A DNA stretch of 64,000 nucleotides from Martelella alba (GTDB taxonomy: Bacteria > Pseudomonadota > Gammaproteobacteria > Enterobacterales > Enterobacteriaceae), in NCBI RefSeq assembly GCF_005217455.1, contig NZ_SZPQ01000023.1, positions 1 to 64,000 on the forward strand. Direction: 5' to 3'. The notes below the pieces were generated by a model. That model had not been told where the DNA came from, did no database searches, and saw only the letters and a program-made list of their open reading frames with translations. The position numbers were made by a program, and so were the translations under genes. Of the stretch, positions 19,679-30,987 are shown piece after piece (the stretch's first letter is position 1; every line of letters starts with the position of its first letter).

Positions 19679-21595
19679 ATGATTGTTTTCACCTCATTGC
19701 AAATTCGTCGCGGTACACGGGTACTGCTGGATAATGCCGCCGCCACGATCAATCCGGGCCAAAAAGTCGGTCTGGTCGGCAAAAACGGCTGCGGCAAATC
19801 GACGCTGCTGGCGTTGTTGAAACAGGAAATCAGCGCCGACGCGGGCAGCGTCGCCTTTCCCGCCAACTGGTCCATGGCCTGGGTTAATCAGGACACTCCC
19901 GCGCTGGATCGTTCGGCCCTAGACTATGTTATCGACGGCGATCGTGAATATCGTCAGTTGGAATCCGAATTACAGGCGGCCAATGAAAAAAATGACGGCC
20001 ATGCCATCGCCGTGGCCCATGGCAAACTGGATGTGGCGGACGCCTGGACCATCCGCCCCCGCGCGGCCAGCCTGCTAAGCGGTCTGGGATTTAGCCAGGA
20101 ACAGTTCGACGCGCCGGTGAGCGCTTTTTCCGGCGGCTGGCGGATGCGGCTGAATCTGGCCCAGGCGCTCCTTTGCCGTTCGGATTTATTGTTACTGGAC
20201 GAACCCACCAACCATTTGGATCTGGATGCGGTCATCTGGCTGGAAAAATGGCTGAAAAGTTATGCCGGCACGCTGATCCTGATTTCCCATGACCGGGACT
20301 TCCTCGATCCCATCGTCAATAAGATACTGCATATCGAACAGCAGTCATTGCACGAATATACCGGCAATTATTCATCCTTCGAGCAGCAACGGGCGGCGAA
20401 AATGGCGCAGCAGCAGGCGTTGTATCAGCACCAGCAGGAAAAAGTGGCCCATCTACAGCACTACATCGATCGTTTTCGCGCCAAGGCCACGAAATCCCGC
20501 CAAGCGCAAAGCCGCATCAAGATGCTTGAGCGTATGGAGCTGATTGCGCCGGCGCATGTTGACAATCCCTTCCATTTCCAGTTTCGCGTTCCGGAAAATC
20601 TGCCTAATCCGTTGTTGAGCATGGAAAAGGTCAGCGCCGGCTATGGCGAGCATACGGTTTTAGATTCGATCAAATTCAATCTGGTACCGGGTTCGCGCAT
20701 CGGCCTGCTGGGGCGCAATGGCGCCGGCAAATCAACGTTAATTAAATTATTGGCTGGCGCTTTGATGCCGCAATCAGGCAGCGTCAGTCTCGCCAAAGGC
20801 GTCAAGCTCGGTTATTTCGCCCAGCATCAGCTTGAATTTCTCAGGGCCGACGAATCCCCGTTGCAGCATTTGAGCCGTATGGCGCCGCGGGAATATGAAC
20901 AGTCGCTACGCGACTATCTCGGCGGTTTTGGTTTTCAGGGCGACAAGGTCACTGAACGAACGGAACGGTTTTCCGGCGGGGAGAAAGCCCGTTTGGTTTT
21001 GGCGCTTATCGTCTGGCAACGGCCGAATCTGCTGTTGCTCGACGAACCCACCAACCACCTGGATCTGGACATGCGCCAGGCATTGACCGAAGCCTTGATT
21101 GATTTTGACGGCGCGCTGGTGGTGGTGTCCCATGACCGGCATCTGTTGCGTTCCACCACCGATGATTTTTATCTGGTGCATGACGGCAAGGTTGAACCGT
21201 TTGCCGGCTGTTTGGAGGACTACCAGCAATGGCTGGCGAATGAACAACGCTTGGCGGCTCAAAGCAGCCTTGGGGACACCGCGCCGACGGCCAATTCCGC
21301 GCCGTCGAGAAAAGACCAGAAACGGCGTGAGGCGGAATTCCGTAATCGTACCCAGCCGTTGCGCAAAGCCATCAGCCGACATGAAAAAAATATGGAAACA
21401 CTGGGGGAGGCATTAACCGAAGCTGAAACCGCTTTGGCCGATCCGGCTCTTTATGCGCCCGCGCATAAAGGAGAATTGACTGCCTGTCTGCAACGGCAGA
21501 CGGATTTAAGAAGCCGTTTGGAACAGGCCGAAACCGACTGGCTTGATGCGCAAGAGCAATTGGAAGCGCTGACGCGTCAATTCGATTCAGAATGA
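19679..21595 (+). CDS. yheS: ABC-F family ATPase YheS
   Basis: YheS is a cytoplasmic ABC-F protein, thought to act at the ribosomal exit or peptidyl site, without membrane domains. The 638-residue product has two ABC domains (Walker A GKNGCGKST and GRNGAGKST, signatures FSGGW and FSGGE, Walker B LLLLDEPTNHLD twice). A linker helix pair lies between them, and a charged coiled-coil tail follows from about residue 540. It is divergent from kefG. In E. coli yheT follows; here it is missing. Confidence 0.97.
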   Translation: MIVFTSLQIRRGTRVLLDNAAATINPGQKVGLVGKNGCGKSTLLALLKQEISADAGSVAFPANWSMAWVNQDTPALDRSALDYVIDGDREYRQLESELQAANEKNDGHAIAVAHGKLDVADAWTIRPRAASLLSGLGFSQEQFDAPVSAFSGGWRMRLNLAQALLCRSDLLLLDEPTNHLDLDAVIWLEKWLKSYAGTLILISHDRDFLDPIVNKILHIEQQSLHEYTGNYSSFEQQRAAKMAQQQALYQHQQEKVAHLQHYIDRFRAKATKSRQAQSRIKMLERMELIAPAHVDNPFHFQFRVPENLPNPLLSMEKVSAGYGEHTVLDSIKFNLVPGSRIGLLGRNGAGKSTLIKLLAGALMPQSGSVSLAKGVKLGYFAQHQLEFLRADESPLQHLSRMAPREYEQSLRDYLGGFGFQGDKVTERTERFSGGEKARLVLALIVWQRPNLLLLDEPTNHLDLDMRQALTEALIDFDGALVVVSHDRHLLRSTTDDFYLVHDGKVEPFAGCLEDYQQWLANEQRLAAQSSLGDTAPTANSAPSRKDQKRREAEFRNRTQPLRKAISRHEKNMETLGEALTEAETALADPALYAPAHKGELTACLQRQTDLRSRLEQAETDWLDAQEQLEALTRQFDSE

Positions 21596-21731
21596 AAAGG
21601 CGGCTCGGCCCGGTTATTTTCCCGCGTCTCGCGGCGCCGCGGCAATGCGCGCGCCAATCGAGCCGTCCGCCAGTGCCGCTGCCGGACGGCGAGTTCCCTT
21701 CGCCATACCGCATACCGTTTGACATTCGCCG

Positions 21732-23963
21732 TTAGCGGGTACACCAACTGGCATCGTCGCAGAACAGGATGTTATCCACCGATTTGGTGAATGTGCCGAC
21801 ATCAACTTTTACGGAAACCCGTTGTTCAATACCCTCCACGCCTCGCAAAGTCGCGCTGACCGAACCGTCATCGGCCGTTGTGCCTTGGGCGGGCGATATT
21901 GAAATGGTATTTTCCGTGCTGAATGAAACCGTTTGTCCTTTGATGGGGTTATCGTATTTGTCGCGTACGAAGACAGTCAGCGCGTTGCTGCCGCCGCTGG
22001 GCACCGGTTCGTTGACGAGCAATTGCGTCGTGGTGGCTCCGCTATCGGCGGGTCCGGCGATAAAGCCCATTGCATCGCTGTTTTTTTCAAAACCATCGAC
22101 AAGCGCGATTACCCGCGTTTCTCCCGCCTTGGTGCTGGTTATGTCGGCGACAAGCGTTCCGTCGGCGTCGGTTTTCCCTTCCCCCGGCGTGACCTGCGCG
22201 CCGCCGGATGCGCTAAAGCTAACGGTGCGCCCGGCAATGGCATTGTTTTCCGCATCGCGGACGGTGACTTTTACCCGATGCGCGTCAACGCTATTGGCGG
22301 TTTTATCTCCCGATGTGGTTATCTCAATGCGGGTATTGGCCTGAGAGGCCGCCACATCCGTGAATTCGGCATTCACATTTCTCGTGCTGTCGCCGGTTCG
22401 AGCCGTCACCGATGTGGTACCCGCCGTCGTTTGGGTCAGGCTGGTCTCGGCCCACCCTTGTTCATCGGTCTTTGCCTCCATGCGTGACAATACCGCGCCG
22501 TTATTGGCGCTGAACGCCACATCCGCGCCAGCGATCGGGTTGCCAGCGGCATCTTGCACTTTGGCGCGGACCTGTACCGGAGTTTTACCGTCCGCCGGCG
22601 CGGGGCTGTTTTCCACCACCAAGCTGGATATGGCGACAGCCGTATTGCCCGTTTCCGCTCCCGTCACCGAGACCACCGTCGAGGCGCGATTGGATGCATT
22701 ACCCTTGCCGTCATAGGCGACGGCGCGCAGAGTATACGTATCGGTACCCGCTATGCCGCTGTGCGGCGGCAGCGTAACGGCCAGGCTTTGCGTCGAACTC
22801 TGGCTAACGGCGCCGCCGGCGGCGATCAGGGCGGCGGCATCCCATTCCACCCGGTCAAGGCCGTTTTGCGCCGATACATTGGCGGTGACCATCAATGTCT
22901 CACCTCCCGCGCCGGATAGGGTTGCCGGCAACGTTAAGCGGATGGAGGCCTGTTGCTGATAGTCCAGTACGATATGGTTATTGCGCGAAACCAGATCATA
23001 GCGGCTATTGGCCAATTGCCGCGAGGCGGCGACCTTCGACGGATCGAGATGCGATCGGAAGGATTCTCCCAGTCGATAATTCAATTGGAAATTGATGGCG
23101 GAATCGTTTATGCCGCCCTTGCCGGCCCGGTGTTCCGCGCCGACGGTCAGTAACGGGATCGGCGTATAATTGATGTTCGCGGTTAGCGCGTAAGGATCCT
23201 TTTGCCGGTTATCCTTGCCGAACAACGCAACGCTGTCCCCCAGGTATTGCTCATACATCAGTTTGCCGCCCAGTTGCGGGTGAGTCGGCAGCCAGGCCTC
23301 CGCCCGCAGATCAAAGCCATTGGCGGGCCGCTCTTTATAATCGGCGAAATCCCGGGACTGGCGCCAATTGCTCAGACCGAAATAACCATTGGTGGACAGC
23401 TTGAGATAATCGGTCCAGGCTTCGGCGCCCACGCCCATACGGTGGTGATTGCCCGTCATGTCATAATCGTAAAACGTGTTGACGCCATAAAGCCAGTTGC
23501 CCCGCTGGGTGCGCACGCCGACACCGAGATTGGCGGTGTTGCGGTCATCCTTGTTTCGCACGCCCAGTTGGCTGAAAACGGTGGATGTCGGGGTATCATA
23601 CAGCGGGACCAGGACATCGGCCGCGCTGTCCTTCAAGGAAAAATTTTCATCCAGATTCAGTTGTACTTGGGCGGTGCCGAACTGGCTAAGCCATTGTTCC
23701 CCCGCATTTCCGGCCGCGCCGGCGGCGGCTGAACGGGCCATTGGCGCGGCGTCGCCCCCCGTCAATGCCTGTTTGCCGGGGGCCATGCCCGCGGCTGCCT
23801 GGCCCGGCGCCGCGACGGCGGTGGGGACGAATGGCGTCAAAATCATGGCTATTTGGGCCGTCAGCAAGGCCAGGGCGGTACCACGGTGGTGGCGCCTGGA
23901 TGTCCCCGCACGGGGAAAACCATCGCGATTGCGATGCGCCTTAGAATGTGTATTTCCAGACAT
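21732..23963 (-). CDS. Inverse autotransporter (intimin/invasin-like) with three Big-1 domains
   Basis: This is a probable outer-membrane adhesin of type Ve secretion. The 743-residue product starts with an extended positively charged signal region and hydrophobic core ALALLTAQIAMIL. The inverse-autotransporter beta barrel follows (about 95-360; DVLVPLYDTPTSTVFSQLGV, NWLYGVNTFYDYD, GYFGLSNW). A linker and three bacterial Ig-like Big-1 domains (about 445-735) come next, ending with a Cys pair CDDASWC. ATG 23963 is chosen; an upstream extension is not family-like. There is no LysM domain. It lies where yheT stands in E. coli. It is shorter than most invasins. Confidence 0.9.
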   Translation of the reverse strand: MSGNTHSKAHRNRDGFPRAGTSRRHHRGTALALLTAQIAMILTPFVPTAVAAPGQAAAGMAPGKQALTGGDAAPMARSAAAGAAGNAGEQWLSQFGTAQVQLNLDENFSLKDSAADVLVPLYDTPTSTVFSQLGVRNKDDRNTANLGVGVRTQRGNWLYGVNTFYDYDMTGNHHRMGVGAEAWTDYLKLSTNGYFGLSNWRQSRDFADYKERPANGFDLRAEAWLPTHPQLGGKLMYEQYLGDSVALFGKDNRQKDPYALTANINYTPIPLLTVGAEHRAGKGGINDSAINFQLNYRLGESFRSHLDPSKVAASRQLANSRYDLVSRNNHIVLDYQQQASIRLTLPATLSGAGGETLMVTANVSAQNGLDRVEWDAAALIAAGGAVSQSSTQSLAVTLPPHSGIAGTDTYTLRAVAYDGKGNASNRASTVVSVTGAETGNTAVAISSLVVENSPAPADGKTPVQVRAKVQDAAGNPIAGADVAFSANNGAVLSRMEAKTDEQGWAETSLTQTTAGTTSVTARTGDSTRNVNAEFTDVAASQANTRIEITTSGDKTANSVDAHRVKVTVRDAENNAIAGRTVSFSASGGAQVTPGEGKTDADGTLVADITSTKAGETRVIALVDGFEKNSDAMGFIAGPADSGATTTQLLVNEPVPSGGSNALTVFVRDKYDNPIKGQTVSFSTENTISISPAQGTTADDGSVSATLRGVEGIEQRVSVKVDVGTFTKSVDNILFCDDASWCTR

Positions 23964-24134
23964 AATGCTCGCTCTGAAAGTTAATGTTGGGCCGTCATGG
24001 GCCGGTTTTGCATAGCATTCGGATGACGTTTCTAAGAGCGGGCGGGAAGTTTCTTGGCAAAGATGAGTGGCCAGCTCTAGTGAATCGATCCAGCGCTGGC
24101 AATGGTGCAAGAAATGAAATAACAGATCCTGACC

Positions 24135-24171
24135 AAATAATGATTTGCTATTAATTAACTAATCATTATTT
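24135..24171. promoter_or_regulatory. AT-rich perfect inverted repeat upstream of the invasin gene
   Basis: AAATAATGATT (24135-24145) and AATCATTATTT (24161-24171) are perfect 11-bp arms around a 15-nt centre that itself contains TTAATTAA. It lies 172 bp before the invasin start and 50 bp after the exporter stop. It could be an operator or a weak terminator for the exporter. Confidence 0.5.
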
Positions 24172-24220
24172 AGGCGTTTTAATTGGCTTTCAGAGAGTTA
24201 GCTGGAGGAGAAAGCGGCGT

Positions 24221-24823
24221 TTATCGCCAGATCAATAGCACGCAGCCCGCGGTGAGCAGGCCCATTAGTACGTTGAAGGCCACCCAGGCCCGTTGACTGC
24301 TGAGCAACCGGCCTATCAGCGTGCCGAACCCCAGCCAGATGGCGCCGGAAACGATATTCACCGTGATAATACCGATACTGATGGCGCCGACCGAGGTAAT
24401 ATAGGCGTTGCCGGACAGGCTGAAACTGGCTACCGCGCCCAGCGCCATCAACCAGGCCTTGGGATTGAGAAATTGCAGCAAGCCGCCTTGGTAGAAAGGC
24501 ACGGGACGCGGCGGCGGCGCGTCGGCCTCCAGCGTTTCATAGGCAGCGGTGGCAATCTTCCAGGCCAGCCATAGCAGGTATAGGGAGCCGGCTATCTTGA
24601 GGATCAGATGCAGCTCGGGATATAGGGTGATAAGGCTGCCGATGCCAAAAGCCACCAGCAGCAATATGCACTGCATGCCAAGCATGATGCCCAGCATCAG
24701 CGGCATGGAGCGCCAGAAGCCGAAATTCGCGCCGGACGCGGTCAACAACATATTATTGGGACCCGGCGTGATGGCGGCCACCCAGAGAAAACCCAGCATT
24801 GAAAGGAAAAGGCTCGATTCCAC
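24221..24823 (-). CDS. LysE/RhtB family amino-acid exporter
   Basis: This is an inner-membrane exporter, probably of an amino acid or a derivative. The 200-residue product has five to six hydrophobic segments and the family signature AAITPGPNNMLLTASGANFG near the N terminus. No ATG fits the start: GTG 24823 begins VESSLFLSM at the usual family position, and TTG 24868 is the alternative. It is on the minus strand upstream of the invasin gene and is not part of this locus in E. coli. The substrate is unknown. Confidence 0.85.
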   Translation of the reverse strand: MESSLFLSMLGFLWVAAITPGPNNMLLTASGANFGFWRSMPLMLGIMLGMQCILLLVAFGIGSLITLYPELHLILKIAGSLYLLWLAWKIATAAYETLEADAPPPRPVPFYQGGLLQFLNPKAWLMALGAVASFSLSGNAYITSVGAISIGIITVNIVSGAIWLGFGTLIGRLLSSQRAWVAFNVLMGLLTAGCVLLIWR

Positions 24824-24992
24824 GTGTAGGGCGCTCCGGTAGGAAAGGTCATAGGCAAATGCATTCAATATGCCCCTTCGTCAAGAAGGGACAAGGAACA
24901 GACGTAGAAGTTAACAGCGCGCCATAGCCAAAACAAGCCCTGGCCGGTGAAATTTGCTCAAGACATTGATTCATTGAACATCGGGACATAAC

Positions 24993-25217
24993 ATGATGAT
25001 TATTCCATGGGAACAGATCGATCCTGATACGCTGTATAACCTTATTGAAGCCTTTGTCTTGCGCGAAGGAACCGATTACGGCGAGCAGGAGAAAACCCTG
25101 GCGGTTAAGGTCGCCGACGTGCGGCGTCAGTTGCAAAGCGGCGAAGCGGTGGTGGTCTGGTCGCAATTGCATGAAACCGTCAATATTTTGCCACGCGGCC
25201 GTTTCCAGCCGGACTGA
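24993..25217 (+). CDS. yheU: YheU family protein
   Basis: This is a small conserved cytoplasmic protein of unknown function (UPF0270). The 74-residue product contains the family block [17 protein letters not shown] and ends near [13 protein letters not shown]. It is followed 85 bp later by prkB, as in E. coli. ATG 24996 is a nearly equal start. Confidence 0.94.
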   Translation: MMIIPWEQIDPDTLYNLIEAFVLREGTDYGEQEKTLAVKVADVRRQLQSGEAVVVWSQLHETVNILPRGRFQPD

Positions 25218-25302
25218 AGCCGGATAGAACCGCCGGCGGCCACGGCCGTTCATGCCCGGACCAGGCTCATCGTCCGTCCACCACAAAAAGCGTAGGGTCA
25301 AC

Positions 25303-26172
25303 ATGTCAGCACAACACCCGATAATCGCCGTTACCGGTTCCAGCGGTGCGGGCACGACTACAACCAGCGTGGCTTTCCGTAAGATATTTCATCAACTGGG
25401 AATCAACGCCGCCGAGCTGGAAGGCGACAGTTTCCATTACTATACGCGCCCGGAAATGGATATGGCTATCCGCAAGGCCCGCGACCTGGGGCGCCATATC
25501 AGCTATTTCGGACCGGAGGCCAACGATTTCGGCCTGCTGGAACATACCTTTTTGCAATACGGACTGACCGGCTGCGGCAAGTCGCGCAAGTATCTGCACA
25601 CCTACGATGAAGCGGTGCCGTATAACCAGGTGCCCGGCACCTTTACCCCCTGGCAGCCGCTGCCGGAACCCACCGATGTTCTGTTTTACGAAGGCCTGCA
25701 CGGCGGTGTGGTCACCGAACATCATAATGTGGCCCAGCATGTGGATTTGCTGGTGGGGGTGGTGCCAATCGTCAATTTGGAATGGATTCAGAAACTGGTG
25801 CGCGACACCAGTGAACGCGGCCATTCCCGAGAGGCGGTCATGGATTCGGTGGTGCGTTCCATGGAGGATTACATCAGCTACATCACCCCGCAGTTTTCAC
25901 GCACGCATATCAATTTCCAAAGAGTGCCGACCATAGATACGTCCAATCCCTTCGCCGCCAAGGCCATTCCGTCTTTGGATGAAAGTTTCGTCGTGATCCA
26001 TTTCCGCGGGCTGGATCGGATCGATTATCCTTATCTGCTGGCCATGTTGCAGGGATCTTTTATCTCCAATATCAATACACTGGTGGTGCCGGGGGGGAAA
26101 ATGGGGCTGGCCATGGAGCTGATTATGGGACCGCTGGTCAGCCGGTTGCTGGAAGGCAAGCGCATCGAGTAG
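25303..26172 (+). CDS. prkB: Phosphoribulokinase-like protein PrkB
   Basis: This is a P-loop kinase of the phosphoribulokinase/uridine kinase family. The physiological substrate in enterobacteria is not established. The 289-residue product equals the E. coli length. The P-loop is TGSSGAGTTTTS (residues 10-21), followed by EGDSFHYYTRPEMD and YFGPEANDFGLLE. The ATG at 25303 matches the conserved start MSAQHPIIAVTG; the longer open frame is not conserved. Confidence 0.96.
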   Translation: MSAQHPIIAVTGSSGAGTTTTSVAFRKIFHQLGINAAELEGDSFHYYTRPEMDMAIRKARDLGRHISYFGPEANDFGLLEHTFLQYGLTGCGKSRKYLHTYDEAVPYNQVPGTFTPWQPLPEPTDVLFYEGLHGGVVTEHHNVAQHVDLLVGVVPIVNLEWIQKLVRDTSERGHSREAVMDSVVRSMEDYISYITPQFSRTHINFQRVPTIDTSNPFAAKAIPSLDESFVVIHFRGLDRIDYPYLLAMLQGSFISNINTLVVPGGKMGLAMELIMGPLVSRLLEGKRIE

Positions 26173-26220
26173 GGTCATCCGGCGGCACAGGGCGTAAGCC
26201 GCCCGCCGCCGGCAGGGCCG

Positions 26221-26628
26221 TTACTCCGGCGCGCGGATTTCGAAACTGTGGGTAATGTCCACCGCCTTGCCCAGCATTAACGATACCGAACAGTATTTTT
26301 CCGCCGACAACGCCACCGCCCGTTCCACCGCTTTGTCGGAAAGGTCGTTGCCGGTGACGATAAAATGTAAATTGATATGGGTAAACAGGCGGGGCGCTTC
26401 GTCGCGGCGAACGGAAGTCAGTTTCACTTCGCACCCCCGGATAGCATGCCGCCCTTTTTGCAAAATGGAAACCACGTCGATGGCGCTGCAACCGCCGGCG
26501 GCCATCAACACCATTTCCATCGGGCTTGGCGCTTTTTCGCCCCCGTTGCCGTCCATCAAAATCCGGTGGCCGGAAGCGGATTCGCCGACAAACGTCAACC
26601 CCTCGACCCATTTAACTCGTGCCTGCAT
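26221..26628 (-). CDS. yhfA: OsmC family protein YhfA
   Basis: This is a small OsmC/Ohr-like protein of unknown substrate. The 135-residue product starts MQARVKWVEGLTFVGESASG, carries the OsmC cysteine in MAAGGCSAIDV, and has the second conserved Cys in AEKYCSVSLML. It is divergent from crp, as in E. coli. Confidence 0.95.
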   Translation of the reverse strand: MQARVKWVEGLTFVGESASGHRILMDGNGGEKAPSPMEMVLMAAGGCSAIDVVSILQKGRHAIRGCEVKLTSVRRDEAPRLFTHINLHFIVTGNDLSDKAVERAVALSAEKYCSVSLMLGKAVDITHSFEIRAPE

Positions 26629-26940
26629 TATGATAACTCCTGAGAAAACGCTTTCCGGCACACTACAATTTTCCCGGAAAGTTGGCAATCTAACCTAACA
26701 TACTTCATGCTGATGCAAGACAACAGAAGACACTGATTCAAACCTATGTTAAAAACAAGGCAGGATCGACCTCCTGATGATCTAACGGCAAGAGAGCGAT
26801 CGGAACATCATTAAAACCAGACCCTAAAAGTTCCCTTACGCCGTTCCGTTTCAGACGGAATCAGAGTAATAAAAGAACGTCGTAACAGGATATCCGTTGT
26901 CCAGGCTTTGGGCAGCGATGACAAAAGAGGATAACAGCGA
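26629..26940. other. Divergent yhfA-crp regulatory region
   Basis: This 312-bp stretch between yhfA and crp contains no supported gene. It must hold both promoters. I searched by eye for a near-consensus CRP site (TGTGA-N6-TCACA) and found none, although crp is autoregulated in E. coli. The crp ribosome-binding site GAGGATAACAGCGA is like that of E. coli. Confidence 0.5.
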
Positions 26941-27573
26941 ATGGTGCTCGGCAAACCGCAAACAGACCCGACTCTCGAATGGTTCCTGTCTCATTGCCAT
27001 ATTCACAAGTATCCATCCAAGAGTACGCTCATACATCAGGGCGAAAAGGCTGAAACACTCTATTACATCGTCAAAGGCGCCGTGGCGGTGCTGATCAAGG
27101 ACGAAGAAGGCAAGGAGATGATCCTTTCCTATCTCAATCAGGGTGACTTTATCGGCGAATTGGGATTATTCGAGGAAGGCCAGGAGCGCAGCGCCTGGGT
27201 AAGGGCGAAGACCGCCTGCGAGGTGGCGGAGATTTCCTATAAAAAATTTCGGCAGCTTATCCAGGTCAATCCCGATATCCTGATGCGTTTGTCGGCGCAG
27301 ATGGCCAGCCGCCTGCAAGTCACGTCCGAAAAGGTCGGCAACTTGGCGTTTCTCGACGTAACGGGCCGCATTGCCCAGACGTTGCTGAACCTGGCCAAGC
27401 AACCCGATGCCATGACCCACCCGGACGGGATGCAGATCAAAATCACCCGTCAGGAGATCGGGCAAATTGTCGGCTGCTCCCGCGAAACCGTGGGACGCAT
27501 TTTGAAAATGCTTGAAGATCAGAACCTGATTTCCGCGCACGGCAAAACCATTGTCGTGTACGGGACCCGTTAA
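26941..27573 (+). CDS. crp: cAMP receptor protein (catabolite activator)
   Basis: CRP is the global cAMP-dependent regulator. The 210-residue product is nearly identical to E. coli CRP. The cAMP pocket ([15 protein letters not shown]) and the DNA-recognition helix ([10 protein letters not shown]) are unchanged, so the E. coli consensus should apply. That supports the CRP site found in front of the polyol operon in this window. Confidence 0.99.
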   Translation: MVLGKPQTDPTLEWFLSHCHIHKYPSKSTLIHQGEKAETLYYIVKGAVAVLIKDEEGKEMILSYLNQGDFIGELGLFEEGQERSAWVRAKTACEVAEISYKKFRQLIQVNPDILMRLSAQMASRLQVTSEKVGNLAFLDVTGRIAQTLLNLAKQPDAMTHPDGMQIKITRQEIGQIVGCSRETVGRILKMLEDQNLISAHGKTIVVYGTR

Positions 27574-27624
27574 TCGTGTGCCAATAGGCGTGGTGCCCCG
27601 TACCATGCCTTTTTCAACGGCAAC

Positions 27625-29709
27625 ATGTGGCGTCGACTGATCTACCATCCCGAAGTCAACTATGCCCTGCGGCAGACTGCCGTCCTTTGTCTGCCGGTGG
27701 CCGTTGGGCTGTTGCTCGGCGGTTTGCAAAACGGCCTGCTGTTCTCGCTGGTGCCCGCCTGCTGTAATATCGCCGGACTTGATACCCTGCATAAACGGTT
27801 TTTTAAACGCCTGGCGGTGGGCGGCGCATTGTTCGCCGTCGGCAGCATCCTCATTCAATGGCTGTTGGGAGCGCATGTGCCGCTGCCCCTGGTGATGTTT
27901 CTGTTGGCGATGCTGTTTGGCGTCACCGGCGAAATCAGTCCCTTGCATGGCCGGTTATTGCCCGCGTCGCTTATCGCCGCCATCTTTACCCTGGGCCTGA
28001 CCGGCAATATGCCGTTTTGGGCGCCGCCGCTGCTTTACGTCGCCGGCACCGCTTGGTACGGCCTGTTCAGTTATGTATGGTTTCTGTTATGGAAAGAGCA
28101 GCCGATGCGGGAAACCCTCAGTCTGCTTTATCGGGAACTGGCGGATTATATTGAAGCCAAATACAGCCTGCTGACCCAGCATACCGACCCGGAAACCGCC
28201 TTGCCGCCCCTGTTCGCCCGGCAACAGCATGTGATTGATTTGATAGCGCAGGTTTATCAGCAATTACATATGCTCTCGGCCCACAATCAGTTGCAATACA
28301 AGCGATTGTTGCGCGCATTCCAGGTCGCGCTGGATCTGCAGGAGCATATCGCCGTGAGTCTGCATCAGCCGGACGAAGTGCAAAAACTGGTGGAGCAAAG
28401 TCACGCGGAGACGGTCATCCGCTATAACGCGCAGATCATCGCCGCCCGGCTGCGGACCGTGGCCGATGACATTCTTTATCATCGGCCGCCCGATCGGTTC
28501 ACCATGGCCAGGGCCATTTCCGCGTTGGAAAAAATCGCCGAACGCCACCCGGACAACCCGGTCGGCCAGTTCTGCTATTATCACTTTAGCCGCATCGCCC
28601 GATTACTGCGGACGCAACGCCCGTTGTACAAGCGGGACGTCATGGCGGACAATCAGCAGCGGCTCTCGGTCTGGCAGGCCCTCGGCAGCTATTGCTCAAT
28701 AACGTCCATGGCGCTGCGGAATGCCGCCCGCCTGGGCATTATGCTGGCCGTCGGCGGCAGCCTGGGATTGGCGCTCAATCTGCCGAAGCCCTATTGGATC
28801 ATGATGACGGTGATGTTCGTCAGCCAAAACGGCTATAACGCCACCCGCGTGCGGATCCAGCACCGGGCATTGGGCACCGTGGCGGGATTGTTTATCGCCG
28901 CCGCGTCACTGCAGTTGCGCCTGGACGATATGACCGTGCTATTGCTGATGCTGGCAGTAACATTGGCGGCATACCTGGTTCTTAGGAAAAATTACGGCCT
29001 GGCGATGGTGGGGTTCACGGTGACCGCGGTCTACACCTTGCAGCTATTGTCAATGAACGGCGAACATTTTCTGGTGCCGCGCCTGGTGGACACGCTGATC
29101 GGTTGTATGTTGGCGCTTGGCGGTTCGCTCTGGCTGTGGCCGCAATGGCAAAGCGGCCTGCTGCGCAAAAACGCCCACCAGGCGCTGGAGCGGGATCAGG
29201 ACGCCTTGCGCCTGCTGTTGCAGCCGGCGCCGGAATCAGCGGCGCTGGCCTACGCGCGGATGCGGGCCAATCAACAGCATAATGCGTTGTTTACCTCGTT
29301 AAGCCAGGCGATGCAGGAACCGGGATTTAATTCGCAGTATCTGGCCGATATGCGGCTTTGGGTCACCCACAGCCAGTTTATCGTCGAGCACATCAATGCC
29401 ATGACCATACTGGCGCGGGATCATTATATGCTGCCGCCCGGCCTGGCGGAAAATTACCTCACCGCCTGCGAAGTGGCGCTGCAACGCTGCCAGCAGCGGC
29501 TGGAATATGATGGCCCCGCCAGCGACGCCCCCGCGCTGGCCACCGCGGGCGATACGCCGGAACAACCCGGCACCCTGATGGAAAGGCATTTACGGCGAAT
29601 CCTGTTCCATCTGGGCGTAATGCATACCATCTCGTCGGTTGCCTGGCGGCAACGGCCGCGGCACGGCATCTGGCTGTCGCACCGCTTGCGGGAAGGCGCC
29701 GGCTCCTGA
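27625..29709 (+). CDS. yhfK: YccS/YhfK family inner-membrane protein (FUSC)
   Basis: This is a putative inner-membrane transporter of the FUSC/aromatic-acid-exporter group with unknown substrate. The 694-residue product has two hydrophobic bundles (about 18-150 and 365-500) and two cytoplasmic domains. It contains KPYWIMMTVMFVSQNGYNAT and ends near MHTISSVAWRQRPRHGIWL as in E. coli. It follows crp by 51 bp and converges on argD. Confidence 0.95.
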   Translation: MWRRLIYHPEVNYALRQTAVLCLPVAVGLLLGGLQNGLLFSLVPACCNIAGLDTLHKRFFKRLAVGGALFAVGSILIQWLLGAHVPLPLVMFLLAMLFGVTGEISPLHGRLLPASLIAAIFTLGLTGNMPFWAPPLLYVAGTAWYGLFSYVWFLLWKEQPMRETLSLLYRELADYIEAKYSLLTQHTDPETALPPLFARQQHVIDLIAQVYQQLHMLSAHNQLQYKRLLRAFQVALDLQEHIAVSLHQPDEVQKLVEQSHAETVIRYNAQIIAARLRTVADDILYHRPPDRFTMARAISALEKIAERHPDNPVGQFCYYHFSRIARLLRTQRPLYKRDVMADNQQRLSVWQALGSYCSITSMALRNAARLGIMLAVGGSLGLALNLPKPYWIMMTVMFVSQNGYNATRVRIQHRALGTVAGLFIAAASLQLRLDDMTVLLLMLAVTLAAYLVLRKNYGLAMVGFTVTAVYTLQLLSMNGEHFLVPRLVDTLIGCMLALGGSLWLWPQWQSGLLRKNAHQALERDQDALRLLLQPAPESAALAYARMRANQQHNALFTSLSQAMQEPGFNSQYLADMRLWVTHSQFIVEHINAMTILARDHYMLPPGLAENYLTACEVALQRCQQRLEYDGPASDAPALATAGDTPEQPGTLMERHLRRILFHLGVMHTISSVAWRQRPRHGIWLSHRLREGAGS

Positions 29710-29732
29710 GGCATCGGCGCCGCCAATGTCTG

Positions 29733-30965
<1,233 letters not shown>

Positions 30966-30987
30966 CTATCCGCCACACTACGTTCAA

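Noticed and set aside
19456-19734. Plus-strand frames before yheS
   Set aside because: They overlap the kefG start and the yheS ribosome-binding region and have no conserved sequence.
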